NCBI RefSeq assembly: GCF_008727875.1
Contig: NZ_VTWS01000001.1
Coordinates: forward strand, 372,001-436,000
Direction: 5' to 3'
Origin: Larkinella humicola
GTDB taxonomy: Bacteria > Bacteroidota > Bacteroidia > Cytophagales > Spirosomataceae
DNA: 64,000 nt
Shown: in pieces, positions 25,769 to 34,625 of the stretch
Position numbering within the stretch: position 1 is the first letter of the stretch
Layout: each line of letters starts with the position of its first letter
Translations under genes and position numbers: made by a program
The notes under the pieces: generated by a model
Databases searched by the model: none
What the model was told of the DNA's origin: nothing
What the model saw: only the letters and a program-made list of their open reading frames with translations

Positions 25769-26962
25769 ATGAAAATCATTGACCTGCGAACCCGCTGCGT
25801 GGCCATTCCACTCAACGCCCAGCTTCGCCACAATACCGGCGTTCATCCCGGTTATTTTCTCCGGACGATTGTCGAAGTTATCACTGACGAAGGCATTGTC
25901 GGACTGGGTGAAGTGGGCGGGGGAGACCAGCGGGGCGCTTTGCAAAAGCTGAAACCGCGCATCATCGGGCTCGATCCGTTTCAACTGGAAATTATGAAGT
26001 TGAAAGTACTGCGGAGTATTTATTACCTGTCCAATGCCCGCCTGTATGCCGCCCTCGAAATGGCCTGTCTCGACATTCAGGGCAAAGTGCTGGGTCGCCC
26101 GATGAGCGATTTGCTGGGCGGCCGCATCCGCGACGAAGTGCCCTTTATTGCGTATCTGTTCTGGCGGTATGACCGGCCGGGCGATGGCAAGCACGACGAA
26201 ACCGCCGAGGATCTGGCCGACTATTGCCAGGAACTGCACGAAACACTGGGCGTCAAGGCGATGAAGCTCAAGGCGGGAGTGATGGCTCCCAAAGAGGAGG
26301 TTCGGGTTTTGGAACTCTGCCGCAGGCAATTGGGCGACGATTTCGGCTTGCGAATCGATCCGAACGGCTTGTGGTCGGTGCAAACCGCCGTGCAGATGGG
26401 CCGCCGGATGGAAGACCTGAACCTCGAATATTTTGAAGATCCATCGTGGGGACTGGAAGGCAATGCCGCCGTCCGCAAGCAGATTCACATTCCGGTGGCA
26501 ACGAACATGTATCCTGCCAAATTTGACGACCTCGCCCCGGCAATCCGGATGGGTTCGGTGGACATTGTGCTGACCGACCTGCATTATTGGGAAGGGCCGC
26601 GCGGGGTGAAAGACCTGGCTGCGGTTTGCAACACCTTCAATTTGGGCGTTGCTATGCATTCCGGGGCGGAGTTCGGTGTTGAACTGGCGGCCATGATACA
26701 TACCGCTTCGACCATTCCGACCATGAATTTTGCCGGTGATGCCCACTACCATTACCTCACTGACGACATCATTGAAGGCGGTTTGATGAAATACGAAAAC
26801 GGTTGCATCAAGGTGCCGACCGGGCCGGGGCTAGGCGTCTCGCTCGATGAGGACAAGATGAAACATTACGAAAAATACTACGAAGAGAAAGGCGATTACT
26901 ACGCCCGTTTTCACCAGGATCCGTATCGTCCGGATTGGTTTCCGACGGTGGGAGGAATGTGA
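25769..26962 (+). CDS. Enolase-superfamily sugar-acid dehydratase, glucarate-dehydratase-like
   Basis: 397 residues, cytosolic. N-terminal capping domain, then a modified barrel with K166/K168 in MKLKAG, metal and catalytic residues D197 and N199 in RIDPNG, E223 in YFEDPSW, and His297 in AMHSGAE. The lysine pair plus DPN and HSG follow the glucarate dehydratase subgroup of the mandelate-racemase group, which removes water from aldarates or aldonates to give 2-keto-3-deoxy acids. Subgroup members act on many acid sugars, so the exact substrate is uncertain. Lies 68 bases after the GH10 gene in the same operon. Confidence 0.85.
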   Translation: MKIIDLRTRCVAIPLNAQLRHNTGVHPGYFLRTIVEVITDEGIVGLGEVGGGDQRGALQKLKPRIIGLDPFQLEIMKLKVLRSIYYLSNARLYAALEMACLDIQGKVLGRPMSDLLGGRIRDEVPFIAYLFWRYDRPGDGKHDETAEDLADYCQELHETLGVKAMKLKAGVMAPKEEVRVLELCRRQLGDDFGLRIDPNGLWSVQTAVQMGRRMEDLNLEYFEDPSWGLEGNAAVRKQIHIPVATNMYPAKFDDLAPAIRMGSVDIVLTDLHYWEGPRGVKDLAAVCNTFNLGVAMHSGAEFGVELAAMIHTASTIPTMNFAGDAHYHYLTDDIIEGGLMKYENGCIKVPTGPGLGVSLDEDKMKHYEKYYEEKGDYYARFHQDPYRPDWFPTVGGM

Positions 26963-27000
26963 AAGGAAGTGGGGATAGTAAATATTGAACATCGAATAGC

Positions 27001-27090
27001 GCATTCTGCCCCTAAATCCCCTGAAGGGGACTTGGACGCAGAAACCTCAGGTGCCAAAAGTCCCCTTCAGGGGATCCAGGGGCAGAATGC
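27001..27090. repeat. Fold-back element, family G: 33-bp arms inside the polysaccharide locus
   Basis: Arms 27001-27033 and 27058-27090 match at 31 of 33 positions with a 24-base spacer. The word CCCCTAAATCCCCTGAAGGGGACTT is itself partly palindromic. Sits between the dehydratase and SDR genes, 52 bases before the SDR start. Related copies: 13999-14101 and 34626-34693. Confidence 0.92.
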
Positions 27091-27142
27091 GATGATGTCA
27101 AAAATAATAACGACTAGCGAACAACATTAATAGAAATGCTGA

Positions 27143-27937
27143 ATGAGGAGATTGACGGGTAAAAAAGCCCTGGTGACGGGGGCGTCGGGCGGTATTGGAA
27201 AGGCCATTGCGCTGCGGCTGGCGGAGGAAGGGTGTGAGGTGGTGATTCACTTTCACGAAAACCGGGCCGACGCCGAAACCGTTGCCGACGCGATCCGGCA
27301 GAAGGGCAGTGTTGCTCATGTGCTGCAGGCCGATTTGCAGCAAACCGCTCAGGCCATCCGCCTGGGCGAACAGGCGTGGGAACTGGCGGGGTCGCTGGAT
27401 GTGCTGGTCAACAACGCGGGGGTTTCGTATAAAAAGCACTTTCTGGACGTAACGGAAGCTGATTTTGAGCAGTTCAACGCGGTCAATTTCAAAAGCACCA
27501 CCTTCCTGACCCAATCGGTGGCCCAAAACATGGTGAAGCTGGGTGTTGCGGGAAGCATCTGGACGATTACATCAGTCAACGGCATCCGGCCCGGTTTGGG
27601 GCTGAGTCTCTACGGCGCAACCAAGGGGGCGCTCGAAACCCTGATGAAAGGCGTTGCGATGGAACTGGCTCCGCACCAGATTCGGGTGAATACGCTCGCC
27701 ATCGGGGCCATTCAGACCGGCATCAACCGGGCGGTCTGGGAAAATCCGGCCCTGCTTCAGGAAGTCAGTCAGGGGATTCCGGCCGGGCGACTGGGGCAGG
27801 CCGATGAGGTGGCGGCAGTGCTGGTCGATCTGGTGGCGTCGGGCAGTTACATGACCGGTTCAACGATCACGCTTGACGGCGGTTTGCTGCTGATGCGCGG
27901 ATACGGAAAACCGGGGCCTTATGAAGCCGGAAAATGA
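27143..27937 (+). CDS. Short-chain dehydrogenase/reductase of the sugar-acid locus
   Basis: 264 residues, classical SDR: TGASGGIGKA at about 10-19, NNAG near 88, catalytic Ser in ITSVNG, YGATK as YxxxK. The sequence around FHENRADAETVADAIRQ lacks the acidic residue of strict NAD enzymes. By operon position it may oxidise a released sugar to its lactone/acid ahead of the dehydratase, or act on a keto-deoxy acid like KduD. ATG at 27143 follows a GAAATGCTGA stretch and keeps the Rossmann strand close to the N-terminus. Its last 19 bases overlap the antisense PIN pseudogene. Confidence 0.85.
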   Translation: MRRLTGKKALVTGASGGIGKAIALRLAEEGCEVVIHFHENRADAETVADAIRQKGSVAHVLQADLQQTAQAIRLGEQAWELAGSLDVLVNNAGVSYKKHFLDVTEADFEQFNAVNFKSTTFLTQSVAQNMVKLGVAGSIWTITSVNGIRPGLGLSLYGATKGALETLMKGVAMELAPHQIRVNTLAIGAIQTGINRAVWENPALLQEVSQGIPAGRLGQADEVAAVLVDLVASGSYMTGSTITLDGGLLLMRGYGKPGPYEAGK

Positions 27938-28380
27938 GCGTGAAACACCTCGACGGTGTCGATTAATGTAGCGCCTTCGCTTGCGCAGGGAATTTGAAAA
28001 TCAGAATCGTAAGAAGCTAAGTAATGGATACCCGCAGTCAGGCAATGTGCCAAAATAATGGCATCATTCGGAAGCAAATTGTATGTTTTCATCAAACGGA
28101 TCACAGTCGAAGAAGAAGGCTCGGGATTATTAACTTGCTCAAACAAGCTAAGCAGTCCAAGCGGTTCGTTCTGAATCACAATTTCAGGAATCCGTTTATT
28201 TTCTTTCAAGGTGCGTGGAGATTTTGTACCGTGATGCCCCAGAAAGTAGTAGATGTATTCCGTAAGAACAATGCTATTGTAATAAAGTGGAAGACTTTAA
28301 ATGAACATCTCTTCCAGCAGTACGGTCTTTTGATCTTTGATGTATTCTATCAAAATCGAAGATTCGACAAATATTTTCAT
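27919..28380 (-). pseudogene. PIN-domain (VapC-like) toxin gene broken by an in-frame stop
   Basis: Reading from the ATG at 28380-28378 gives MKIFVESSILIEYIKDQKTV and so on for 27 codons, then TAA at 28299-28297, and continues in the same frame to the stop at 27919 as a perfect PIN continuation (LYYNSIVLTEYIYYFLGHHG, LLPNDAIILAHC, LASYDSDF). A single base change (for example GAA to TAA) would explain it. The first catalytic Asp is Glu here (FVESS). The start overlaps the antitoxin stop by ATGA. A downstream TTG at 28209 could give only a 96-residue fragment lacking the first acidic residues. Sequencing error is the alternative. Confidence 0.82.
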
Positions 28381-28607
28381 TCCTGCGTATACATTTCGTC
28401 TTCAAAATCAGGGCCGGGCTCCCATTTTGGTAAGGTACCTCTGTATTTGCGAAGAATTTCCAGCTTTTCTTCTTTCGTAAGTTCCGGTTTTGGAATCGAT
28501 TCTTTCTTCAAAACAATCACCTCGACCTCCTGCTCCCGATACGATGGGGGCATCGGCAACGCCAGCGTATCGTCGGTAACTCTTTGTACAAATTTGAGTG
28601 CTTCCAT
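28377..28607 (-). CDS. Antitoxin of a VapBC-type toxin-antitoxin pair
   Basis: 76 residues, acidic-to-basic charged, with an N-terminal short beta strand (MEALKFVQRVTDDTLALP, YREQEVEVIVLKKE) and a C-terminal charged helical part (LTKEEKLEILRKYRGTLPKW). The pattern of a short DNA-binding or dimer strand followed by a toxin-wrapping tail, and the 4-base ATGA overlap with the PIN gene, identify it as the antitoxin. Its toxin is interrupted by a stop. It is read opposite to the surrounding polysaccharide operon, with its start codon only 18 bases from the GH2 start. Confidence 0.8.
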   Translation of the reverse strand: MEALKFVQRVTDDTLALPMPPSYREQEVEVIVLKKESIPKPELTKEEKLEILRKYRGTLPKWEPGPDFEDEMYTQE

Positions 28608-28625
28608 GACCTTAGCTTTTTAACA

Positions 28626-31505
28626 ATGAAAGATAATCCGATTTATTTGTTCTTCCTACTCACAACACTGCTGACGGTCGGTTCGGTTTCGGCCCAGCCG
28701 GGATTGACACCGTCGGATGACAAAAGCCCGAAACTCTGGAGTCCGTACCGCATTACCCCCCGCACCGGAGCGCAGCACGTCGACTTGTCGGGGAGCGGCT
28801 GGGAATTGTCGCACACCGATGCTCCCGTAGCGGATTTGAAGACGCCCCGGAAAGACCCGTTCCCGACTACCGTCCCTAATTCGGTTCACTGGGCGTATTT
28901 CAAAGCCGGAAAATTACCGCATCCCTATTACCACAAGAACTCGACGCAATACCGCTGGCTGGAGGAAAAAGTCTGGTATTACCGGAAAACCGTAAACCTC
29001 CCGGCATCTGCGCAGGGGTCGTTGCTCTTTCTGTGCTTCGATGGTGTCGATTATTTCTCGAAAGTCTGGGTAAACGATAGCCTGGTGGGGGTTCACGAGG
29101 GCATGTTTGGCGGACCTTCGGTTGAAATCAGCCGTCTGGTCAGGTGGGGTCAGGCGAATGAGATTACGGTGGAAGTGCGCGCCGGAAACTGGGGCAACAA
29201 GGCCACGGATTACGAAAATCTGCCCCGAACCTCGACCGGCGACTACGATTTTTCCAAACGAACCGGCTTCAACCCGCGGGCCAGTGGCCGGATCATCAAA
29301 CCCTGGGTAATCTCGGGTGGTTCGGGGGGAGAAGCGTTCTTCAGCGTGGGCATGTGGCAGGGGGCGCGTCTGGAGATTGTGCCGCCGATTCACCTGGAGC
29401 GACCCTATCTGACCACCAAAACCGTGACGAACGGGAAAGCCGAGTTACACCTTTCGGGCGAAGTGTTTGCCAACCGCCATTCACTCCAGCAGCAACTGCA
29501 CCCCTGGAACAACACGCAGTTGAACCATCCCAACGAAAAAGGGACGGTTTTTAGCCCGGTCAACGAGAAACTGAGCCTGCTGGTCGAACTGATCTCGGCC
29601 CAAAACACGGTTTTGTCCAAAGAATTCCCGCTCAGCGTGTATGAAGGGCGCAACTGGTTTGAACACGACCTGACCCTGCCCAACCCCAAACTCTGGCAGC
29701 CGAATGGCCTGGGAGAACCGAACCGGTACACGGTGAAAGTAACCCTGAAACGGGCCGGGAAAACCGCCGATGTCCTGCAATTCGACTACGGGATTCGCAC
29801 CATCGACCGGGTCGCCACCGCCGGGCCGCGCATTGCCGACCGCTGGGAAAACTGGCAGTTTGTGGTCAACGGCCGGAAGATTTTTGTCAAAGGGATGAAT
29901 TTTACTCCCCAGGACATTCTGCTTGATTTGCCGAAAGAACGCTACCGCTGGACGCTCGAAGCAGCGAAAAAAATGGGCGTGCAACTGATCCGCATCTGGG
30001 GCGGTGGTCTGCTCGAAACCGACGCCTTCTACGACATCTGCAACGAACTGGGCATCATGGTCTGGCAGGATTTTCCGATCGGCAACCAGGACACGCCCGA
30101 TTTTCCGCAGGACATCTGGGAAGCGCAGGTCGTTCAGAACATCACCCGTTTGCGCAATCACCCCTCGCTGGTGATCTGGTGCGGGGGCAACGAATTCAAT
30201 CCGTATTCGTCCGGCAATGCGAAGTCCATCGGGATTCTGGAACGCAACCTGGATATTTTTGACAAATCGCGGCTGTTTGTGCGCACCACGCCCGATGACG
30301 GCTCCATGCATGCCTATCCCGACATGGACCCAACCTGGTATAACCGCAGTTACCAGTTCGAACCCTGGGTGTCGGAAACCGGGATGCACAGCATTCCCGA
30401 AGCGAGTTTGTTCTACGAAACGGTTGATAACAAGGAGTTTACGGGACTGGGCAACATGTGGGACAAAAGTTTTGGGGCTGCTCACCCGGAATTTATCCAC
30501 CATTTTACGGAATACGGCCCCGGTCGTGTTCCCCGGATGTTAAGCCGGGCGTCGCACGTTGCCGACATGGCCGACCCCACCATTGAAACCATTGCGGAGG
30601 CATCCCAAATCGGGGCAGGGGAGTTTTACCAGATTCTGTCGGAAAAAATGCAGGGCAATTACCCCGTCACGGCGGGGCTGATGCCGTGGGTTTTCAAACG
30701 TCACTGGCCCGTGATTGCCATTCAGATGCTGGACTGGTTCGGGAATGCCGGAGCGCCGTATTACTTCCTGAAACGAACCTACGAACCCACCCACGTGGCC
30801 ATCGACCTGCCGCGACTGCTCTGGAAACCGGGGGAACGCCTGGCGCTTCCTGTGAAGATAACGAATTCAGTACCAACGGGAATCGCCGGTGCGAAAGTAA
30901 GCATTCGGGTGTTCGACGACACGTTTAAAGCCCTCTGGCAACAGGAGAAGTCGGTGAACGTCGGCGCAGGCACTTCGGTGAGCGAGGTGAACGGTGGCAG
31001 TTACACCATTCCTGCCGACTACCGCGACCGGTTTCTGTTGGTTCTCATTGAACTGCGCGATGCCGGTGGAAAGCTGCTGTCCCGTTCGTTTTATTTCCCC
31101 CGCAGCCTTTCGATGCTGGAAGAAGACGGTTTTTATCAGAAATACGTCAGCACCCCCATTCCGTGGCCGACGCTGGAAAAAGGGCCGTTTCTGAAGGCTA
31201 CCGTTGCTAAAACCGCTACGTCGCTGACCTCGGCGGTTGTATCAAGCGAACCGCTCGGGAAAGACCAGAGCCGCCTTCGGGTCCGAATCCGCAATACCGG
31301 AATCGTCCCGGCTTTTATGACCAAAGTCGACATTGCCGGCACCAAACGGGCCATCGTCGCGTCGGACAATTACAACTGGCTGGCCCCCGGTGAAACGCAG
31401 GAACTGACGCTCGATGTGCTCTGGCGGGAACCCGAAACCCGCAAGAATGCCACCCTGTCGGTCAGTGCCTGGAATGCCCCAACGATCACCGCTAAACTTC
31501 CCTGA
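28626..31505 (+). CDS. Exported glycoside hydrolase family 2, beta-mannosidase-like
   Basis: 959 residues from the ATG at 28626, giving signal peptide MKDNPIYLFFLLTTLLTVGSVSA. An N-terminal jelly-roll sugar-binding domain (about 60-250), an Ig-like domain (about 260-400), a TIM barrel (about 405-720) and C-terminal Ig-like domains follow. The acid/base is Glu523 in WCGGNEFNP; the nucleophile is Glu584 in SETGMHSIP, matching the SEFGxQSxP pattern of beta-mannosidases and exo-glucosaminidases rather than beta-galactosidases. Probably periplasmic, trimming imported oligosaccharides. Stop is two bases from the MFS start, so they are co-transcribed. Confidence 0.92.
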   Translation: MKDNPIYLFFLLTTLLTVGSVSAQPGLTPSDDKSPKLWSPYRITPRTGAQHVDLSGSGWELSHTDAPVADLKTPRKDPFPTTVPNSVHWAYFKAGKLPHPYYHKNSTQYRWLEEKVWYYRKTVNLPASAQGSLLFLCFDGVDYFSKVWVNDSLVGVHEGMFGGPSVEISRLVRWGQANEITVEVRAGNWGNKATDYENLPRTSTGDYDFSKRTGFNPRASGRIIKPWVISGGSGGEAFFSVGMWQGARLEIVPPIHLERPYLTTKTVTNGKAELHLSGEVFANRHSLQQQLHPWNNTQLNHPNEKGTVFSPVNEKLSLLVELISAQNTVLSKEFPLSVYEGRNWFEHDLTLPNPKLWQPNGLGEPNRYTVKVTLKRAGKTADVLQFDYGIRTIDRVATAGPRIADRWENWQFVVNGRKIFVKGMNFTPQDILLDLPKERYRWTLEAAKKMGVQLIRIWGGGLLETDAFYDICNELGIMVWQDFPIGNQDTPDFPQDIWEAQVVQNITRLRNHPSLVIWCGGNEFNPYSSGNAKSIGILERNLDIFDKSRLFVRTTPDDGSMHAYPDMDPTWYNRSYQFEPWVSETGMHSIPEASLFYETVDNKEFTGLGNMWDKSFGAAHPEFIHHFTEYGPGRVPRMLSRASHVADMADPTIETIAEASQIGAGEFYQILSEKMQGNYPVTAGLMPWVFKRHWPVIAIQMLDWFGNAGAPYYFLKRTYEPTHVAIDLPRLLWKPGERLALPVKITNSVPTGIAGAKVSIRVFDDTFKALWQQEKSVNVGAGTSVSEVNGGSYTIPADYRDRFLLVLIELRDAGGKLLSRSFYFPRSLSMLEEDGFYQKYVSTPIPWPTLEKGPFLKATVAKTATSLTSAVVSSEPLGKDQSRLRVRIRNTGIVPAFMTKVDIAGTKRAIVASDNYNWLAPGETQELTLDVLWREPETRKNATLSVSAWNAPTITAKLP

Positions 31506-31507
31506 AG

Positions 31508-32764
31508 ATGACCGAACCCGCCCCCGTTGTAACGCAAAAACCGGCCGGTTTTCGCTGGGAGTTGCTGACGGTGCTCTGGCTGGCGTTTTTTCTGAACCAG
31601 GCCGACCGGCAGATTTTCAGCGTCGTGCTACCCCTCATCCGCCAGGACCTCGGCCTGACCGATGCCGAGCTGGGCCTGATTGCTTCTGCGCTGGTCTGGA
31701 CCTACGGACTGCTGGTTCCCATCGCCGGTTTTGTCGGCGACCGGTTTTCGCGCCGGAACATTCTTGGATTTTGCCTGCTGTTCTGGTCGTGTGCAACCCT
31801 GCTGACGGGCTTCTGTGCCACGGTTCTGCAATTCATTCTGCTGCGGGGCATTGCCACGGGCGGGGGCGAAGCGTTTTATGCGCCTTCGGCCAACGCCCTT
31901 CTCGGCGAAAAATACCGGGAAAGCCGATCTTTTGCCCTGTCGATTCACCAGACGGCGGTGTATTTCGGGATTATTCTGAGCGGTATCATTGCCGGGTACA
32001 TCGGGGAGCAATACGGCTGGCAGAAGGCGTTTTACCTCTTCGGCGGTTTGGGGATTTTGCTGGCGGTGGTGTTCTTTATCCGGATTCCGAAAGACACGCC
32101 CGTTCTGAAAACCGACTCGCAAAAACCGCTGCTGGCCGAAATCGGCGAAACCGCCCGCATTGTGATTCGAAAACCGACCGTCATCATGCTGACGCTGGGC
32201 TTTGGCTGCATGGTTTTTGTCAACGTTGGCTACCTGACCTGGATGCCTTCCTTTCTGGTCGACAAGTTCGGGATGAGCCTGACCGATGCCGGTTTTTCAG
32301 CCCTGTTCTACCACCACCTCGGAGCTTTTCTGGGCGTGTTGTCGGGCGCCAGAATTTCCGATCATTTCGCGAAAACCAACCCGCGCAGCCGCCTGGTCGT
32401 TCAGGCGCTGGGCCTGTTGCTGGGGGCGCCATTTATCTACTGGATCAGCATGAGCCAGACGCAAACCATGACCTATGTCGCCCTGTTTCTGTTTGGTATT
32501 TTTCGGGGCTGGTACGATTCCAACATTGTCGCTTCGCTGTATGAGGTGGTGTCGCCCAAAATCCGTTCGTCGGCTTACGGGTTGATGCTGGCCTGTGCCT
32601 TCCTGATTGGTGCTTCGGCACCCTACCTGCTTGGCGTTCTGAAACCCACGCTGGGCCTCACGCTGGGTCTTGCCAGTCTTTCGGGGGTTTACGTGCTGGG
32701 AAGCCTGTTTATCGGCAGCGGAGCGATCTGGTTTTTTGACAAAGACCGCGAACCAGCCGAATGA
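31508..32764 (+). CDS. MFS transporter of the sugar-acid locus
   Basis: 418 residues with about 12 membrane helices. MFS signature between helices 2 and 3 is GDRFSRRN; the N-terminal FFLNQADRQIFSVVLPLI helix and GxxxG repeats (LLRGIATGGGEAFYAP) resemble the anion:cation symporter/hexuronate (ExuT-like) and sialate carrier branch. Likely imports a mono- or disaccharide or uronate across the inner membrane. Starts two bases after the GH2 stop and its stop overlaps the next gene by ATGA, showing tight coupling. Confidence 0.88.
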   Translation: MTEPAPVVTQKPAGFRWELLTVLWLAFFLNQADRQIFSVVLPLIRQDLGLTDAELGLIASALVWTYGLLVPIAGFVGDRFSRRNILGFCLLFWSCATLLTGFCATVLQFILLRGIATGGGEAFYAPSANALLGEKYRESRSFALSIHQTAVYFGIILSGIIAGYIGEQYGWQKAFYLFGGLGILLAVVFFIRIPKDTPVLKTDSQKPLLAEIGETARIVIRKPTVIMLTLGFGCMVFVNVGYLTWMPSFLVDKFGMSLTDAGFSALFYHHLGAFLGVLSGARISDHFAKTNPRSRLVVQALGLLLGAPFIYWISMSQTQTMTYVALFLFGIFRGWYDSNIVASLYEVVSPKIRSSAYGLMLACAFLIGASAPYLLGVLKPTLGLTLGLASLSGVYVLGSLFIGSGAIWFFDKDREPAE

Positions 32765-33612
32765 ACCGACGAACTTTTTTAACGCAAACCACCCTGCTCA
32801 GCGGTATGATGATGATGCCTTCCCGTAAAGCCTCGCCACCGGATCAATCCCTTGTCTCGGTTCCGAATTTGCTGTGCCTTTGGGATTTTTCGGAGAAACA
32901 GCCTTTGCTCTCCAAAGGGAAATATGCCTACCGGTTGCAGGAGCCAACCGGGCCGGTGCTGATCGTGAAAGGCGGTATTTTGTCGGGCTATTCCCTGGAT
33001 ATCAGGGAACACGAATACCTGACAATTCCCCGCGCCGACTGTTCCGGCCTGAATATTCACGGCAAAAACTCCCAGGTGACGGTGCTGGCCTGGGTGAAAC
33101 GCCAACCCAAAAGCAACCACAACGCCGAATGTGAAGCCATTGCCGGTCTGTGGAATGAAACCCGGAAAATGCGGCAGTACTGCCTGTTTCTGAACATCCG
33201 GCTGCACCAGAGTGCAGACCAGGTGTGCGGGCACATTTCGGGCGTGGGCGGGCCGACCCCCGGCGAAAAGTGGTGCGTCGATGTGTCCATCGGCCAGACG
33301 CCCGTGCCGTTTGATGCGTGGACGTTTGTGGCCATGACGTACGACAGCCGGGAAATCCGGTCGTACCGCAACGGCCAGTTCGACGCGCGGCCCGACCGAA
33401 ATCCGTATCCGTATGCCGAAGGTATTTTCGACGGGGGCGAAACCGGCTCCGACTTCACGGTGGGGGCCGTCCACCGGTTGGGGGCCATCGGCAACGATTT
33501 TGTCGGACAATTGGGCGGTTTGGCGGTTTTCGACCGGGCGTTGTCCGCCGGAGAAATTCAGCAGATTCATCAAAATCATCCGCTGCCGAACCCGGTCGGG
33601 AACGGCGGTTAA
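32761..33612 (+). CDS. Exported LamG/concanavalin-like protein
   Basis: 283 residues. N-terminus NRRTFLTQTTLLSG resembles a twin-arginine or general signal peptide. The remainder is one LamG-type jelly roll (about 75-275) with typical strands VTVLAWVKRQ, WTFVAMTYDSREIRSYRNG and VGAVHRLGAIGNDFVGQLGGLAVFDRALSAGEI. Such domains bind carbohydrate, or act as lyase/hydrolase domains in some polysaccharide loci. The start overlaps the MFS stop by four bases. Could be a carbohydrate-binding accessory; no catalytic residues can be named. Confidence 0.85.
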   Translation: MNRRTFLTQTTLLSGMMMMPSRKASPPDQSLVSVPNLLCLWDFSEKQPLLSKGKYAYRLQEPTGPVLIVKGGILSGYSLDIREHEYLTIPRADCSGLNIHGKNSQVTVLAWVKRQPKSNHNAECEAIAGLWNETRKMRQYCLFLNIRLHQSADQVCGHISGVGGPTPGEKWCVDVSIGQTPVPFDAWTFVAMTYDSREIRSYRNGQFDARPDRNPYPYAEGIFDGGETGSDFTVGAVHRLGAIGNDFVGQLGGLAVFDRALSAGEIQQIHQNHPLPNPVGNGG

Positions 33613-33653
33613 CAACAATAAACCGAGTATAAACTCACTAACTACGTAGCATA

Positions 33654-34367
33654 ATGGAAGTAATGACAAATTCGTATCCTGTTCGGCAAGTGGATGTTAA
33701 CTATGACTGGCAGGAAATCCAGAGTCGGTATCTCACGCTGTATACGGGCCTGGTTTCGGACGCCCTCGAACACCTCGGGTATCACAAACAATGCATGGCC
33801 AGCGGAGTATATCCGCTGACCCACACCATGAAAGTGGCCGGCCCGGCGTTTACAGCCCACGGGGTGGCCACGCCCAGCCGGGACACGAAAGTCCACGACA
33901 TCCGGCTTGGCATGTTCAAAAGCATGAAACCGGGGATTGTCCAGATCCGCGATACGCAGGGCGACACTTCCTGCGGGCATTTTGGCGAAATCTCGGCCAC
34001 GGCAGCGGCTGCCCACGGCTGCGTCGGGGCAGTTATCGACGGTTCCACGCGGGATTCCAACTACCTGATCGACATGGACTTTCCGACGTTCTGCCGGTTT
34101 CGGAATCCGGTCGAAGCTTTCGGGCGGTTTATGGTGGTGGATTACCAGATTCCCATTTTTGTGAAGGGAATGGATGGGTTGCTGAAAGTGAACCCCGGCG
34201 ATTACATTTTTGGCGACAACGACGGTGTGGTGGTGGTACCGTCCGACCTGACGATTCCGGTTTTGGAACTGGCCGAAGCGTGGTTTGCCAGTGAATCCCG
34301 CAGCCGGGAAGCCATGGCAACCGGGCGTGATCCCTTCGACGTCTACAAAGAATTCGGGCGGTTCTAA
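33654..34367 (+). CDS. RraA-like aldolase/demethylmenaquinone-methyltransferase-fold protein
   Basis: 237 residues. Family motifs: DALEHLG, GPAFTAHGVATPSRD, the active-site AVIDGSTRDS and the C-terminal GDYIFGDNDGVVVVP. In this superfamily the DGxxRD Arg and Asp act in metal-dependent pyruvyl aldolases (4-hydroxy-2-oxoacid cleavage), while true RraA inhibits RNase E. Last gene of the sugar-acid locus, so an aldolase that splits a 2-keto-3-deoxy acid is more likely than an RNase E inhibitor; Bacteroidota rely on a different RNase E set. It follows the LamG gene by 41 bases. Confidence 0.85.
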   Translation: MEVMTNSYPVRQVDVNYDWQEIQSRYLTLYTGLVSDALEHLGYHKQCMASGVYPLTHTMKVAGPAFTAHGVATPSRDTKVHDIRLGMFKSMKPGIVQIRDTQGDTSCGHFGEISATAAAAHGCVGAVIDGSTRDSNYLIDMDFPTFCRFRNPVEAFGRFMVVDYQIPIFVKGMDGLLKVNPGDYIFGDNDGVVVVPSDLTIPVLELAEAWFASESRSREAMATGRDPFDVYKEFGRF

Positions 34368-34435
34368 AAAGAAGAGTTGGGTCTGAGCCGGTGACGTTTT
34401 ATTGATTCATACAAAATAATTGCCTGATTGAATGT

Positions 34436-34591
34436 TTATCAGCCCACCGCTTTAGCTGTGGGTAGATGGAAATAAACCCGAAGCATGACGGAACCGTTTT
34501 AACGGATTCATCGTCCCGCAAACCGTTACAACGGTTTTGTTGGAAGGGAGTACTTTTCGCTATCCCCACCGCTAAAGCAGTGGGCTGATAA
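34436..34591. repeat. Fold-back element, family H, in a 449-base gap
   Basis: Outer arms 34436-34464 and 34562-34591 (TTATCAGCCCACCGCTTTAGC and its complement) pair with two or three mismatches; between them lie two small palindromes, ACCGTTTTAACGG and CCGTTACAACGG. The gap 34368-34816 after the RraA gene contains only this element, the next inverted repeat and the kinase promoter region. Confidence 0.85.
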
Positions 34592-34625
34592 GCCCAATAC
34601 GAATCCGGCGGTTAGGTTGCTGGTT

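Noticed and set aside
28297..28299. Programmed stop-codon readthrough in the PIN gene
   Set aside because: TAA is the least suitable readthrough codon and nothing around it suggests a recoding structure; a nonsense mutation or a sequencing error is simpler.
28024..28623. A 199-codon plus-strand frame over the toxin-antitoxin pair
   Set aside because: It is the antisense of two genes with clear PIN and antitoxin features, and its product has no recognisable domain.
31414..32544. A 376-codon open frame on the plus strand in another phase
   Set aside because: Overlaps the GH2 end and the MFS gene, and has Arg/Pro/Gly-rich low-information sequence typical of a shifted frame.
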